From contig NZ_JACCAS010000001.1 in assembly GCF_013409255.1 (NCBI RefSeq), positions 3,968,001-4,032,000 of the forward strand: a DNA stretch of 64,000 nt, written 5' to 3'. The position numbers and the translations under genes were made by a program. Each line of letters begins with the position of its first letter. Positions within the stretch are counted from its first letter, which is position 1. The notes below the pieces were generated by a model. That model was not told where the DNA came from, made no database searches, and was given only the letters and a program-made list of their open reading frames with translations. Shown here piece by piece: positions 16,317 to 26,752 of the stretch. The DNA is from Paraburkholderia bryophila. Lineage in GTDB: Bacteria > Pseudomonadota > Gammaproteobacteria > Burkholderiales > Burkholderiaceae.

Positions 16317-17711
16317 ATGGAACCCGCAACGCGGCAACTGATTTATGTTTCACGCGACCCGAGCGCGGAGCTGAACACACGCTTTCATCAGCGTGGCTGG
16401 CATGTCGAAGTGGTGGGATCGGCGCGCGACGTGCGCCGGGCGGTTCGCGCCGGAATGGCGGCGGGCGGCCTGCTCGATCTGTGCAGCGACTTCCAGCCGC
16501 ATGAAATTGCCGCCTTCGAATCCTGCCTGACCATGCCGAACGTCGGCTGGGTCGCGGCCACGTTGCCCGGCCAGTTGCAGGACGCCGCCTTGCGCCGGCT
16601 CGTGCGCGACTACTGTTTCGACTATGTGACGGTGCCGTATTCGGGCGACCGCATCGTCGATTCGGTCGGCCACGCGTACGGCATGATCTCGCTGGGCGAA
16701 CCCGCTTCGAACGATGCATCGCAAGGCGCCGAAGGCGAAATGGTCGGCTCGTGCGACGCCATGCTCGCGCTGTTCCGCTCCATCCGCAAAGTGGCCATGA
16801 CCGACGCGCCGGTGTTCATCTCCGGCGAATCGGGCACCGGCAAGGAATTGACGGCGGTCGCGATTCACGAGCGCTCGGCACGGCGCAACGCGCCGTTCGT
16901 GCCGATCAACTGCGGCGCGATTCCCCCGCATCTGTTGCAATCCGAACTATTTGGCTATGAGCGCGGCGCGTTCACGGGCGCGAATCAGCGCAAGATCGGC
17001 CGCGTGGAAGCCGCCAATGGCGGCACCTTGTTTCTCGATGAAATCGGCGATCTGCCGCTCGAAAGCCAGGCAAGCCTGTTGCGCTTCCTGCAGGAACGCA
17101 AGGTCGAGCGGCTCGGCGGCCACGGTGCGATCGACGTCGACGTGCGCATCATCTCGGCCACCCATGTGGATATGACCGCCGCGATGATCGAAGGGCGTTT
17201 CCGCTCCGACCTGTATCACCGTCTGTGCGTGCTGCAGATCGACGAGCCGCCGCTGCGCGCGCGCGGCAAGGATATCGAACTGCTTGCGCGGCACATGCTG
17301 GAACGTTTCAAGAAAGACGCGAGCCGCCGTCTGCGCGGCTTTGCTCCCGATGCGATCGCGGCGCTGCATAACTATGGCTGGCCGGGCAACGTGCGCGAAC
17401 TGATCAACCGGGTGCGGCGCGCGATCGTGATGTCGGAAGGGCGCGCGATCACGGCGCGCGATCTGGAACTGGCCGAGTATGTCGAGATCGTGCCGGTATC
17501 GCTCGCGCAGGCGCGCGAGGCGGCCGAGCGTCAGGCGATCGAGCTGGCGTTGCTGCGCCATCGCGGCCGTCTCGGCGACGCCGCTCAGGAACTCGGCATT
17601 TCGCGCGTCACGTTGTACCGGCTGTTGTGCTCGCATGGCATGCGGCATATGGAAGGCGAACCGCTCGCCGCGCCGCACGGCGAATTGCCGGCGTCGGTAC
17701 CGCATCTCTAG
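16317..17711 (+). CDS. VpsR-type sigma-54 enhancer-binding activator (divergent copy)
   Basis: 464 residues, clearly paralogous to the protein at 7848-9398 but without its N-terminal extension. Degenerate receiver-like domain at about 1-120 (LIYVSRDPSAELNTRFHQRGW, aspartate in GLLDLCSD). AAA+ domain with GESGTGKE and GAFTGA. C-terminal Fis HTH (LGDAAQELGISRVTLYRLLCS). Start follows GAGAGGA at good spacing. VpsR-family proteins control biofilm matrix genes and some bind c-di-GMP; the likely target here is the divergent Fap operon. Confidence 0.92.
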   Translation: MEPATRQLIYVSRDPSAELNTRFHQRGWHVEVVGSARDVRRAVRAGMAAGGLLDLCSDFQPHEIAAFESCLTMPNVGWVAATLPGQLQDAALRRLVRDYCFDYVTVPYSGDRIVDSVGHAYGMISLGEPASNDASQGAEGEMVGSCDAMLALFRSIRKVAMTDAPVFISGESGTGKELTAVAIHERSARRNAPFVPINCGAIPPHLLQSELFGYERGAFTGANQRKIGRVEAANGGTLFLDEIGDLPLESQASLLRFLQERKVERLGGHGAIDVDVRIISATHVDMTAAMIEGRFRSDLYHRLCVLQIDEPPLRARGKDIELLARHMLERFKKDASRRLRGFAPDAIAALHNYGWPGNVRELINRVRRAIVMSEGRAITARDLELAEYVEIVPVSLAQAREAAERQAIELALLRHRGRLGDAAQELGISRVTLYRLLCSHGMRHMEGEPLAAPHGELPASVPHL

Positions 17712-17891
17712 GCTCTGCTTTCGACCGACCTCGCGAGTGTCGCGGGCCGGGCGGAATGCGGGCATCACTATTTTCTCCGCTTCTCGCCGCGCTTCGGCGT
17801 CGTTCGGCTGCGCTTGCTAAAATCGGGTTTTCCGCTCAATTTCCGTGGCGCGCCTCGCTGTTGCGCCGCGCGCGTCGTCGAAGGAACCCGC

Positions 17892-18863
17892 ATGAAACAG
17901 TATCTGGACCTCGTCCGCTCGATTCTCGACACCGGCACATGGCAGGAGAACCGCACCGGCATCCGCACCATCAGCATGCCGGGCGCGATGTTGCGCTTCG
18001 ACCTCCAGCAAGGTTTTCCCGCTGTCACCACGAAAAAGCTGGCGTTCAAGTCGGCGGTCGGCGAACTGGTCGGGTTTTTGCGCGCGTCGCGCAGCGCCGC
18101 GGATTTTCGCGACCTCGGCTGCAAGGTGTGGGATGCGAACGCGAACCAGAATCCGCAGTGGCTGGCCAATCCGTATCGCGAAGGGCCGGACGATCTCGGC
18201 GACGTGTACGGCGTGCAGTGGCGTCAGTGGCCGGCCTACAAGGTGCTCGACGCGGGCGCGAGCGCGCAGTTGGCCGACGCGCAGTCGCGCGGCTTCCAGG
18301 TGGTGACCGAATTCGACGAGAACGGCAGCCCCAAAGTGCTGCTCTACAAAGCGATCGATCAGTTGCGTCAATGTCTGGACACGATCATGCAGAACCCCGC
18401 CGACCGGCGAATTCTGTTTCATGCGTGGAACCCTGCAGTGCTGGATCAGATCGCGCTGCCGGCTTGCCATCTGCTGTATCAGTTCCTGCCGAACGTCGCG
18501 CGGCGCGAGATTTCGCTGTGTCTGTACATTCGCAGCAACGACGTCGGGCTCGGCACGCCGTTCAATCTGACCGAAGGCGCGGCGTTGCTGCATCTGGTGG
18601 GTCGCTTGACGGGCTATACGCCGCGCTGGTTCACGTACTTCATCGGCGACGCGCACATCTACGAGAACCAGCTCGATATGTTGCAGCGGCAGTTGACGCG
18701 TGAGCCTTATGAAAGCCCGGCGTTCGCGATTTCGGACCGCGTGCCGGACTACGCGAAGACCGGCGTGTATGAACCGGAGTGGCTGGAGAAGATCGAGCCG
18801 TCGGACTTTTCGCTGGTGGGTTACCGGCATCACGAGCCGTTGACCGCGCCGATGGCGGTCTGA
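17892..18863 (+). CDS. thyA: Thymidylate synthase
   Basis: Methylates dUMP to dTMP using methylene-tetrahydrofolate. 323 residues; longer than the 264-residue E. coli enzyme because of an insert at about residues 90-150, normal in this group. Visible: the N-terminal [26 protein letters not shown], catalytic Cys in [22 protein letters not shown] for dUMP binding and the terminal APMAV. Start at the ATG after AAGGAA. It is separated from folA by the Fap cluster. Confidence 0.97.
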   Translation: MKQYLDLVRSILDTGTWQENRTGIRTISMPGAMLRFDLQQGFPAVTTKKLAFKSAVGELVGFLRASRSAADFRDLGCKVWDANANQNPQWLANPYREGPDDLGDVYGVQWRQWPAYKVLDAGASAQLADAQSRGFQVVTEFDENGSPKVLLYKAIDQLRQCLDTIMQNPADRRILFHAWNPAVLDQIALPACHLLYQFLPNVARREISLCLYIRSNDVGLGTPFNLTEGAALLHLVGRLTGYTPRWFTYFIGDAHIYENQLDMLQRQLTREPYESPAFAISDRVPDYAKTGVYEPEWLEKIEPSDFSLVGYRHHEPLTAPMAV

Positions 18864-18950
18864 GCGCGGGCGGCCACCAGAGTGGCGAAGCGAACCAGGA
18901 GGTGAATCGGCCCTTTTCCGCCTGGTGGAGAGCTGCCACGGACTTCCCCC

Positions 18951-18988
18951 AAATCCCCCGAGGACCTTCGGTCTCGGGGGATTTGCTT
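18951..18988 (+). terminator. Terminator after thyA
   Basis: AAATCCCCCGAG / CTCGGGGGATTT, a 12-bp stem with a UUCG-containing loop, followed by GCTTTT. It sits 87 bp after the thyA stop. Confidence 0.8.
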
Positions 18989-19059
18989 TTGGCGGACACG
19001 GCAGCGAAGACATCGGCGTTCGCGGGGCGAAACGCCCTGTGAGGCTGCGATACAGCAGC

Positions 19060-19155
19060 ATATTATTGCGATCGAATGACGCCAAACTATTGCTTTGGTA
19101 GAGCATCAGAATATTGCTATAGTAAGGCATCAAATTATTGCGATGCTAAATCACA
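19060..19155. repeat. Four 24-bp iterons upstream of the Fic gene
   Basis: TATTGC recurs at 19064, 19088, 19112 and 19136, exactly every 24 bp; units 2 and 3 also share the ending GCATC. Units carry weak internal dyads (TTGCTATAGTAA). They cover the predicted promoter and end 12 bp before the start codon, so they are probably operator sites for autoregulation. Confidence 0.85.
19095..19123 (+). promoter_or_regulatory. Predicted sigma-70 promoter of the Fic gene
   Basis: TTGGTA, a 17-bp spacer, then TATAGT, embedded in iterons 2 and 3; predicted start near 19130. Bound repressor would occlude it. Confidence 0.55.
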
Positions 19156-19167
19156 CGATCCGAAATC

Positions 19168-20784
19168 ATGCCGACCACCAACGAAAAACTCGCAGCCTCG
19201 CTATCGGTGTTGAAGCAGATCCAGGACCGCGGCGTGAGCGTTTTTCAGGCCAGCGCACTGCCCGAGCTAACCCGTGTCCATCGGGAAAGGCTGGTGCGGG
19301 CCAATTTCCTGAAAGCCGTCATCCCGGGCTGGTATATGGCAAACAATCCCGCCGATGACGCGGGTGACTCGACCCTCTGGTACGCGAGCATGGAGGCGTT
19401 CGTGTCAGCCTATGCGAACGCCCGCTTCGGCAGCGAATGGGAGGTCAATCCAGAGTTTTCGTTGCTTCGGCACAGCGGCTATACCAGCATCGGCATGCAG
19501 ATCGTGATTCATGCGACCAACGCGAACAATCAGCTTTTGCAGCTTCCCCACGGCTGTTCGGTTTTTCTTTATCAGGTGAAGCGTCGAGCGTCGACGGCGC
19601 GCCGGGTGCCGAGCGCAAGCGGGCTCCTTCTGATTCCTGTATCAGAGGCACTGGTTCGGGTGGGCGCGTCATTCTTCGAAAAGCAGCCGCTCGCTGCGCA
19701 AATTGCAATGCGTCAGGTCGATCTGACGGACCTTATTTCAGCGCTGCTTGCCGGCGGCCACAGTGTGATTGGCGGAAGGATGGCGGGCGCGCTGAGAGCA
19801 GTAGGGCGTGACGACGATGCCAGTCAACTCGTCGCCACCTTGAAGGCGGCGGACTACGTCGTCAGCGAGAGCAATCCGTTCGAGCGGCCTTTGGTGGCGA
19901 TCTCGGGGCGGCGCAACGAGTCGCCGTACGTGCAGCGCATACAGGCAATGTGGGCTGCCATGCGAAGCGCGGTAGTTGACCGCTTTGCCGACATACCCGC
20001 GCAAGCTCCTCGCGACGTGGACGCTTTGATCGACGATATTTCCGCGCGCTACGTGGCGGATGCGTATCACTCGCTGTCCATCGAGGGGTATCGGGTGAAT
20101 GCCTCGCTCATCGAGAAAGTGCGTAACGGCAACTGGAGTCCGCTGACCCATCCGGAGGACAAAGAGACTCAGGAAGCCATGGCAGCCAAAGGCTATGCGG
20201 AAACTCACAAACGTATTCGCGACCTGATCCGACAGGTCGTGACCGCTTCCGACAACCCGGCCGAGGCGCTGAGGCGTGATTTCTTCCAATGGTATGTCAC
20301 GCTGTTTTCGCCCAGTGTTGCTGCCGGCATTCTCAAGCCGGCCGATCTTGCCGGATACCGTAGCAGCCAGGTATTCATTCGGAACGCGTTGCATGTGCCA
20401 CTCGGACCTGAGGCCGTGAGGGACTGCATGCCTGCGCTATTTGATCTGCTGGTCGCCGAAGAACATCCAGGCGTGCGCGCGGTGCTGGGTCATTTCATTT
20501 TTGTTTTTATCCATCCGTACATGGACGGAAACGGCCGGCTTAGCCGATTCCTGATGAACTGCATGCTGACGACCGGCGGGTATCCGTGGACGATCGTGAC
20601 GGTCCAGTCGCGCAGACTTTATCTGGCCGCGCTTGAGCAGGCGAGCACTTACGGAAATATCGTCCCTTTTGCCGACCTGATTGGCGGACTTGTGGCGTCT
20701 CAGGCGGCACAGCCTCTGGAGCGTATTACCCAACGTCCGGAGTCGGGCGAGTGGACTGCACCACCGGTTGCCGCTGGACTGTAA
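19168..20784 (+). CDS. Fic-domain protein with AbiEi-like N-terminal region
   Basis: 538 residues. Residues about 1-250 look like an AbiEi/HTH antitoxin-type region (LKQIQDRGVSVFQASALPEL...GWYMANNP, a winged-helix-like start). The C-terminal half is a Fic domain with the complete active loop HPYMDGNGRLSR beginning at His449. Ser302-Gly307 (SLSIEG) matches the inhibitory helix motif (S/T)xxxE(G/N) placed before the Fic core, as in class II Fic proteins, so activity is probably self-inhibited through Glu306. Fic enzymes usually transfer AMP to protein hydroxyls. No strong Shine-Dalgarno. Lone gene with its own iterons; probably acquired. Confidence 0.85.
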   Translation: MPTTNEKLAASLSVLKQIQDRGVSVFQASALPELTRVHRERLVRANFLKAVIPGWYMANNPADDAGDSTLWYASMEAFVSAYANARFGSEWEVNPEFSLLRHSGYTSIGMQIVIHATNANNQLLQLPHGCSVFLYQVKRRASTARRVPSASGLLLIPVSEALVRVGASFFEKQPLAAQIAMRQVDLTDLISALLAGGHSVIGGRMAGALRAVGRDDDASQLVATLKAADYVVSESNPFERPLVAISGRRNESPYVQRIQAMWAAMRSAVVDRFADIPAQAPRDVDALIDDISARYVADAYHSLSIEGYRVNASLIEKVRNGNWSPLTHPEDKETQEAMAAKGYAETHKRIRDLIRQVVTASDNPAEALRRDFFQWYVTLFSPSVAAGILKPADLAGYRSSQVFIRNALHVPLGPEAVRDCMPALFDLLVAEEHPGVRAVLGHFIFVFIHPYMDGNGRLSRFLMNCMLTTGGYPWTIVTVQSRRLYLAALEQASTYGNIVPFADLIGGLVASQAAQPLERITQRPESGEWTAPPVAAGL

Positions 20785-20843
20785 CGTCGAGCCGTTCAGT
20801 CTGGGAGCGGCAGCGTCTATGTGCCCGACACTGCGCCTGGCGT

Positions 20844-20878
20844 AAAAAAAATCCCGCCATCGCGAGGATGGCGGGATT
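20844..20878 (-). terminator. Leftward terminator of the DUF6600 gene
   Basis: On the minus strand AATCCCGCCAT / ATGGCGGGATT is followed by eight T. It lies about 110 bp after the stop of the leftward gene ending at 20989, in the convergent gap with the Fic gene. Confidence 0.85.
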
Positions 20879-20988
20879 CCGTGGATCAAGCCCGCTTCAC
20901 TGACGCTGCGTAGGAGCGCTTGCAACGTGAGTCATGGGTTGCGTTACGACGAGTCAGATACGTCTGACGGACCCGCGTTCCGCCGCGC

Positions 20989-23412
20989 TTATCCCTTGTG
21001 ACGCTCGTCATGGTTGCCACCGGCTGAGTGCTGCTCCTCGTGTTGCTGCGGATGCGGCTCAGGACGTTGCGCCTGCTGCGGATGCGGTTCAGGATGCGGC
21101 TGCTGCGCCGGTTGCGGACGCGGTTCCGGACGGGGCTGTTGAACCTGCTGCGGACGGGGTTCCGGACGAGGCTGCTGCACCTGCTGAGGTCGCGGCTCCT
21201 GACGCGGTTGCTGCGGCTGTTCCGGACGTGCCTCCTGACGCGGCTGCTGCACTTGCTGTGTCGGCTGCGGATGGGCCTCTTGCGGCCGTTGCGCTTCACG
21301 CGGCGCTTCCGGCTGACGCTCGGCCTGCTGCGGCTGCTGCGGACGAGCTTCCGCCTGCCGCGCCGGTTCCTGCGGGCCGCCATGCTGCTGCGCCTGCTGG
21401 GCCATCGGCGCATGCGGCTGTGTCCATGCCGGCTCGTGGCGCTCGTTCGCGCCCGGCTGCTGGCCGGCTTGCTGCGGCATGCCGTGCTGCTGCGCGTTGG
21501 CCTGCGGGTTGCCGCCGTTCGCTTGCGGCGGACGCGGCACACCATTCACCGGATGCCCCGCCTCGCCGGGTTGCTGGCGTTCGTTGGCCATCGGCTGCGG
21601 CGTGCCCGGACGAGCCTGCGCCTGTTCGCCACGTTGCGGCTGACCGGGCGCCGCGCCGGGCATCGCGCCCGGACGCTGTCCTGCCTGCTGCATCCCACCC
21701 GGCGCACCAGGCGCACCCGGTGCCGCCCCCGGCGTACGTCCCGGCATATGCGACTGCACGACCCGCACGTTCTGCACCGGCAACGCGCTCGGACCGCCCG
21801 CCATATGCGCCGGCACGGAAGTCCGCACGATCGGCTGACCCGCGCCCGGCACCTGGCCACCGCTTTGCGCGAAACGCTGCGCGAGGGTGTCGTGATAGGC
21901 CGCCGGCATGGCCGCACTACGTGTGGCGACCACCTGACGGGCCGCGACAGCCGCCGGCGGCCGGTAATTCGCGTTGCGCAGACCCGGCCCGAAGCTTTCC
22001 TTGACCGGCGCGATACCCACGCCGCCCGGGTTGATCTGCGCGTTGCGCCATTGCTGCGGATCGACCTTCTGCGCGAAGCGCGCGACCGGCTGACCGTGCA
22101 CGAAGGCCGTCGCCGGCACTGCGGTGACAGCACCCGGCGCACGATAGTTGATGTACGTGTTGTGAATGTTGGTCACATTCACATTTGTCACGTTGACGTT
22201 GTGGTTGTTGATGATCGTCGTCTGGTTGACGCGGTTGTAGTAACCCGGGCTCCAGTGATCGCGACCGCCGCCCCACTGCGGATGCCACGGCTCGCCGGGA
22301 CCGAGCGGGAACCACGCGACGCCCGCTGCCACCGCGCCGCCGATCGCCAGACTCACCCCCCAGTTGATGCCGCCACCGCCGCCGCCGCCCACGAAGGCGA
22401 CCAGCGCCGGCGCATAGACCGGCGGCGCGCTGACCACGATCGGACCCGGCACCCATGCCCACGCGTCGTCGACCTGGGCCCAGCGGCCATAGTGGTAGGG
22501 CGCGAAACCCCATGCCGCGTCGTCGACCCACGTCCAGCCCCACGGCGCCTGCCAGACCCAATGGCCTTCGTGATACGGCGCCCAGCCGACCGGCGTGGCG
22601 CGCGGCACCCACACCTCGCCGTATTGCGGGCTGCTGCGCCATGTGCCGTTGGCGTCGAGGTCTTCGTAACCGGGCACATCGCGCGACACGTAGCGCGCCG
22701 ACACCGAGCGGTCTTCGGCGGCATCGCGTGCGGCGGCCCATTGGTCGAAGCCGTCGAGGCCCGGTACGCCGTTGTCGGCGACCTGTTGCAGGTTGGTGCC
22801 GCCGAAGCGGACCTGCTGGCCCGCCGAGATTTGCACCTGCCCGCTGTCGCCGTACACGGTCGCGCTGCCGCTGCGCACGGTCACGCTGGTGCTGCTGCCG
22901 TCCGGCGCGACGTCGACACGATAGTCGCCGGGGCCGTTCAGCCCGAGCGCGAGATTCGGCGTGTCGATCTCATACGATGAACCCGGCGCCAGTTCGCGCA
23001 CTCGCGTCGACAACGTGCCTTGCGCGACTTTGAGCTGCGCGCTGTTGTCGTCGAGATTCAGGATGTCGAGGCTGGTGGACTGATCGAGGCGCACCGCGGT
23101 CGAGCCGATGTGCAGCTCCGAGCGCGCATTCTGATCGTTCCAGAGCTGATCGCCGGTGGTCAGCGGGCGGTTGACCTGCGCGTACGACCAGTCGGTCGCG
23201 CCGGCCGGTTCGGTGGTTACCGTGCCGGCCATGTAGTTCAGACGCGCAATGCGCCCCGGCGGATCGGTGTTCTGCGTCGAGGCGACCTGGGGAGCGGGCT
23301 GGATTTCCTGCGCGATGCCGGCTTGGGCAGCGAACAGGAACGCAGCGGCCGCGATAAGGGTGTAGCCCGTGATGCGGCGGTTCGAGTGTTGATCTTTGGT
23401 GAGTGTTCTCAT
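20989..23412 (-). CDS. Secreted FecR-like/DUF6600 protein with P/Q/R repeat tail
   Basis: 807 residues; signal peptide ending AGIAQ. Residues about 55-210 form a FecR-like domain (RLDQSTSLDILNLDDNSAQLKVAQG). A tryptophan-rich DUF6600-type region follows (YGEVWVPRATPVGWAPYHEGHW, WVWQAPWGWTWVDDAAWG), then an N-rich INNHNVNVTNVNVTN stretch. The last 250 residues are P/Q/R-rich with tandem units such as QQVQQPRPEPRP. Probably a cell-surface or periplasmic structural protein; function unknown. The long rightward open frames over it are codon-bias shadows. Confidence 0.85.
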   Translation of the reverse strand: MRTLTKDQHSNRRITGYTLIAAAAFLFAAQAGIAQEIQPAPQVASTQNTDPPGRIARLNYMAGTVTTEPAGATDWSYAQVNRPLTTGDQLWNDQNARSELHIGSTAVRLDQSTSLDILNLDDNSAQLKVAQGTLSTRVRELAPGSSYEIDTPNLALGLNGPGDYRVDVAPDGSSTSVTVRSGSATVYGDSGQVQISAGQQVRFGGTNLQQVADNGVPGLDGFDQWAAARDAAEDRSVSARYVSRDVPGYEDLDANGTWRSSPQYGEVWVPRATPVGWAPYHEGHWVWQAPWGWTWVDDAAWGFAPYHYGRWAQVDDAWAWVPGPIVVSAPPVYAPALVAFVGGGGGGGINWGVSLAIGGAVAAGVAWFPLGPGEPWHPQWGGGRDHWSPGYYNRVNQTTIINNHNVNVTNVNVTNIHNTYINYRAPGAVTAVPATAFVHGQPVARFAQKVDPQQWRNAQINPGGVGIAPVKESFGPGLRNANYRPPAAVAARQVVATRSAAMPAAYHDTLAQRFAQSGGQVPGAGQPIVRTSVPAHMAGGPSALPVQNVRVVQSHMPGRTPGAAPGAPGAPGGMQQAGQRPGAMPGAAPGQPQRGEQAQARPGTPQPMANERQQPGEAGHPVNGVPRPPQANGGNPQANAQQHGMPQQAGQQPGANERHEPAWTQPHAPMAQQAQQHGGPQEPARQAEARPQQPQQAERQPEAPREAQRPQEAHPQPTQQVQQPRQEARPEQPQQPRQEPRPQQVQQPRPEPRPQQVQQPRPEPRPQPAQQPHPEPHPQQAQRPEPHPQQHEEQHSAGGNHDERHKG

Positions 23413-23617
23413 GATTTATCTCCGGCGGACGCGGCATTTTGCTTCATCCGGATTTCACTTTACCTGCGGCGTATGTTTCAAGACCCCCACTTTTGTAAGG
23501 CCACCTCACCCGCGTGTAACAAAAGATCTCATTAATGCATTTTGTAAGCGTATTGGAGATTTTTTGTAATATTTTCAGGGGCTTAGGAGCGACGTGGGTG
23601 GCCGGCACCGGCACCAC

Positions 23618-24331
23618 TCAGGTCGCCAGAAACGCATCGAAATGTTGCTGCCCTGGCGGCGTGATGCGCAGAATTCGCGGCCGCTCGGTCCGTTCGACCC
23701 ACCCGTGCGCGGACCACGAGTCGAGCAACGCCGCGCCGAGCGCGCCGCCCAGATGCGGTCGCCGCTCGCTCCAGTCGGGACAGGTGCAGGCAAAGCGGCG
23801 CCGACGGCTTTTCTGCGCCGACAGATCGATGCCCCATTCGGCGAAGCGGCTGGCGCCGTCCTCGGTCGCTTCCAGCGAGGTGCCGTCCAGCGTCAGCAGA
23901 CCGCGCTGGACCAGCCGTTCCAGCACGCGCACGGAAAGCTCACCCGCCATATGGTCGTAGCAGGTGCGGGCGTAGCGCATGTCGAGCGGCACGGTGCGCA
24001 CCGGACGCGGCACGGACCGCTGCGGCGCGCTGATTTGTGCGACGTTGGCGAGCGCTTCGATGGACGCCGCGATATCCGGCGACGCGATCCGGAAGTAGCG
24101 ATGCCGGCCGCGTACTTCGAGCGCGAGCAGGCCGCCGTCGGTCAGGCGAGCGAGATGCGCGCTTGCCGCCGACGGCGACAGCCCGGCGATGATGGTCAGT
24201 TCGCCGGCGGGGCGGGCGCTGCCGTCCATCAGCGCCCACAGCATCGCGGCGCGGCCGGGATCGGCGAGCAGCGCGCCGATGCGGCTCAAGCCGGGGAAAT
24301 GATTCTGTTCGTCGGCGAGCTTGAGGGTCAT
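23618..24331 (-). CDS. ArsR-family winged-helix transcriptional regulator
   Basis: 237 residues. The N-terminal half is an ArsR-type HTH (LLADPGRAAMLWALMDGSARPAGELTIIAGLSPSAASAHLARLTDGGLL) with the wing EVRGRHRYFRIA. The C-terminal half carries a cysteine pair (FACTCPDWSERRPHLGGALGAALL) typical of the longer members found in Proteobacteria. Start chosen at MTLKLADE because GGAG lies 7-8 bp upstream; an earlier start lacks this. No target gene is adjacent in an obvious operon, so the signal is unknown. Confidence 0.88.
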   Translation of the reverse strand: MTLKLADEQNHFPGLSRIGALLADPGRAAMLWALMDGSARPAGELTIIAGLSPSAASAHLARLTDGGLLALEVRGRHRYFRIASPDIAASIEALANVAQISAPQRSVPRPVRTVPLDMRYARTCYDHMAGELSVRVLERLVQRGLLTLDGTSLEATEDGASRFAEWGIDLSAQKSRRRRFACTCPDWSERRPHLGGALGAALLDSWSAHGWVERTERPRILRITPPGQQHFDAFLAT

Positions 24332-24559
24332 GAGGTGTCTCCTTCGGGTCCCGGACAACCTGGTTGCAGTTGGCGGCGCCGTCAGGGCGCCCTACGAATC
24401 AATGTACCGATCCGCGGCATTCTATGTTTCAGCTTAGCGTGAAACGTGGCGTGCAAGCGCTACGGAATTCCGGCAGGCAGGGCAGAGCGGCCGGCGCTCC
24501 TGAGCCGGCGCGATCCGCCAGGCTAGAATCAAAGTCTGTCTTTGCAGGAACACGCAGTC

Positions 24560-24700
24560 ATGAAAACTCTTCTTGCCGTGCTGCTCGCGGCACTGCTGCT
24601 CGGGGCGTGCGCGCAGGGCGGTTCGGATTCGTCGGGGGCGGGCACCGGCAGCATCACGATGTACGGCACGATCGACGAAGGCGTCACCGTGCATAAATGA
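24560..24700 (+). CDS. Small lipoprotein (46 aa)
   Basis: MKTLLAVLLAALLLGACAQ is a lipoprotein signal with lipobox LLGAC (Cys17). The mature part is only about 30 residues: a G/S-rich spacer then SITMYGTIDEGVTVHK. AGGAA precedes the ATG. I recall similar tiny lipoproteins in other Burkholderia; function unknown. Confidence 0.7.
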   Translation: MKTLLAVLLAALLLGACAQGGSDSSGAGTGSITMYGTIDEGVTVHK

Positions 24701-24790
24701 GCGACGGGCGACGGCTCAAAGGTGCGACGCTGTCAATATTGCGCTCGTATAATCGCCTCCTTTCAATGCATCCGATTGACCGGAGTCAAC

Positions 24791-25297
24791 ATGAGCACCC
24801 CTCCCGCAGCCCCGTTTGACCGTTCCGAAACCACTTTCCGCTTTCTCGCCGAACCCAGTTCGGTCAATTTCGGCGGCAAGGTGCACGGCGGCGCGCTGAT
24901 GAAGTGGATCGACGAGACCGCGTACGCGTGCTCGGCGGTGTGGTCGGGCCGCTACTGCGTGACGGTCAGCGTGGGCAACATCCGCTTCCGTCGGCCGATT
25001 CTGGTCGGCAACCTCGTCGAATTGCGCGCGCGGATCGTGGCGACGGGCCGCACCAGCATGCACATTCACGTGTCCGTGCAGGCCGGCGACCCGAAGGGCG
25101 GCGAGCTGATGCAAACCACCGACTGTCTGGTCGTGATGGTCGCCGTCAACGAGAACGGTCACCCGGTGCCGGTGCCGGCCTTCGTGCCGGAGACGGATGA
25201 GCAGAAGCGTCTAGCGAAGTACGCGATCGACGTGAAGGAAGCGCTCGACGCGATCGTCGAGCTGAAGCCGGAAGAAGTGGCGCAGGGGAAGGTTTAA
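24791..25297 (+). CDS. Acyl-CoA thioesterase (YciA-like hotdog)
   Basis: 168 residues with a single hotdog domain: FGGKVHGGALMKWIDETAYACSAVW holds the helix and the Asp used in hydrolysis, followed by strand RFRRPILVGNLVELRARIV. It hydrolyses acyl-CoA to free acid and CoA; substrate length cannot be read from sequence. ATG chosen after CGGAGTCAAC; an earlier frame start has no support. Convergent with fumC. Confidence 0.9.
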   Translation: MSTPPAAPFDRSETTFRFLAEPSSVNFGGKVHGGALMKWIDETAYACSAVWSGRYCVTVSVGNIRFRRPILVGNLVELRARIVATGRTSMHIHVSVQAGDPKGGELMQTTDCLVVMVAVNENGHPVPVPAFVPETDEQKRLAKYAIDVKEALDAIVELKPEEVAQGKV

Positions 25298-25336
25298 GCG
25301 GCGCCGGCTGATATTACCGGCGCGCTTATCGGCCGC

Positions 25337-26737
<1,401 letters not shown>

Positions 26738-26752
26738 GTTCAACTCCGCTTT

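Larger units (their letters stand above)
18864..19167. other. Intergenic region thyA to fic
   Basis: 304 bp containing the thyA terminator and, at its right end, the AT-rich iteron array of the Fic gene. The right half has clearly lower GC than the flanking genes. No further gene seen. Confidence 0.7.

Noticed and set aside
19060..19155. CRISPR array or plasmid origin as an explanation of the 24-bp repeats
   Set aside because: Only part of each unit is conserved, there are four units with no spacers, and no cas or rep gene is nearby; operator iterons fit better.
21028..22980. Long rightward open frame opposite the DUF6600 gene
   Set aside because: R/L-rich shadow of the P/Q/R repeat tail, no start signal or family pattern.
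25301..25323. Terminator between the thioesterase gene and fumC
   Set aside because: GCGCCGG/CCGGCGC stem lacks a T-run on either strand.
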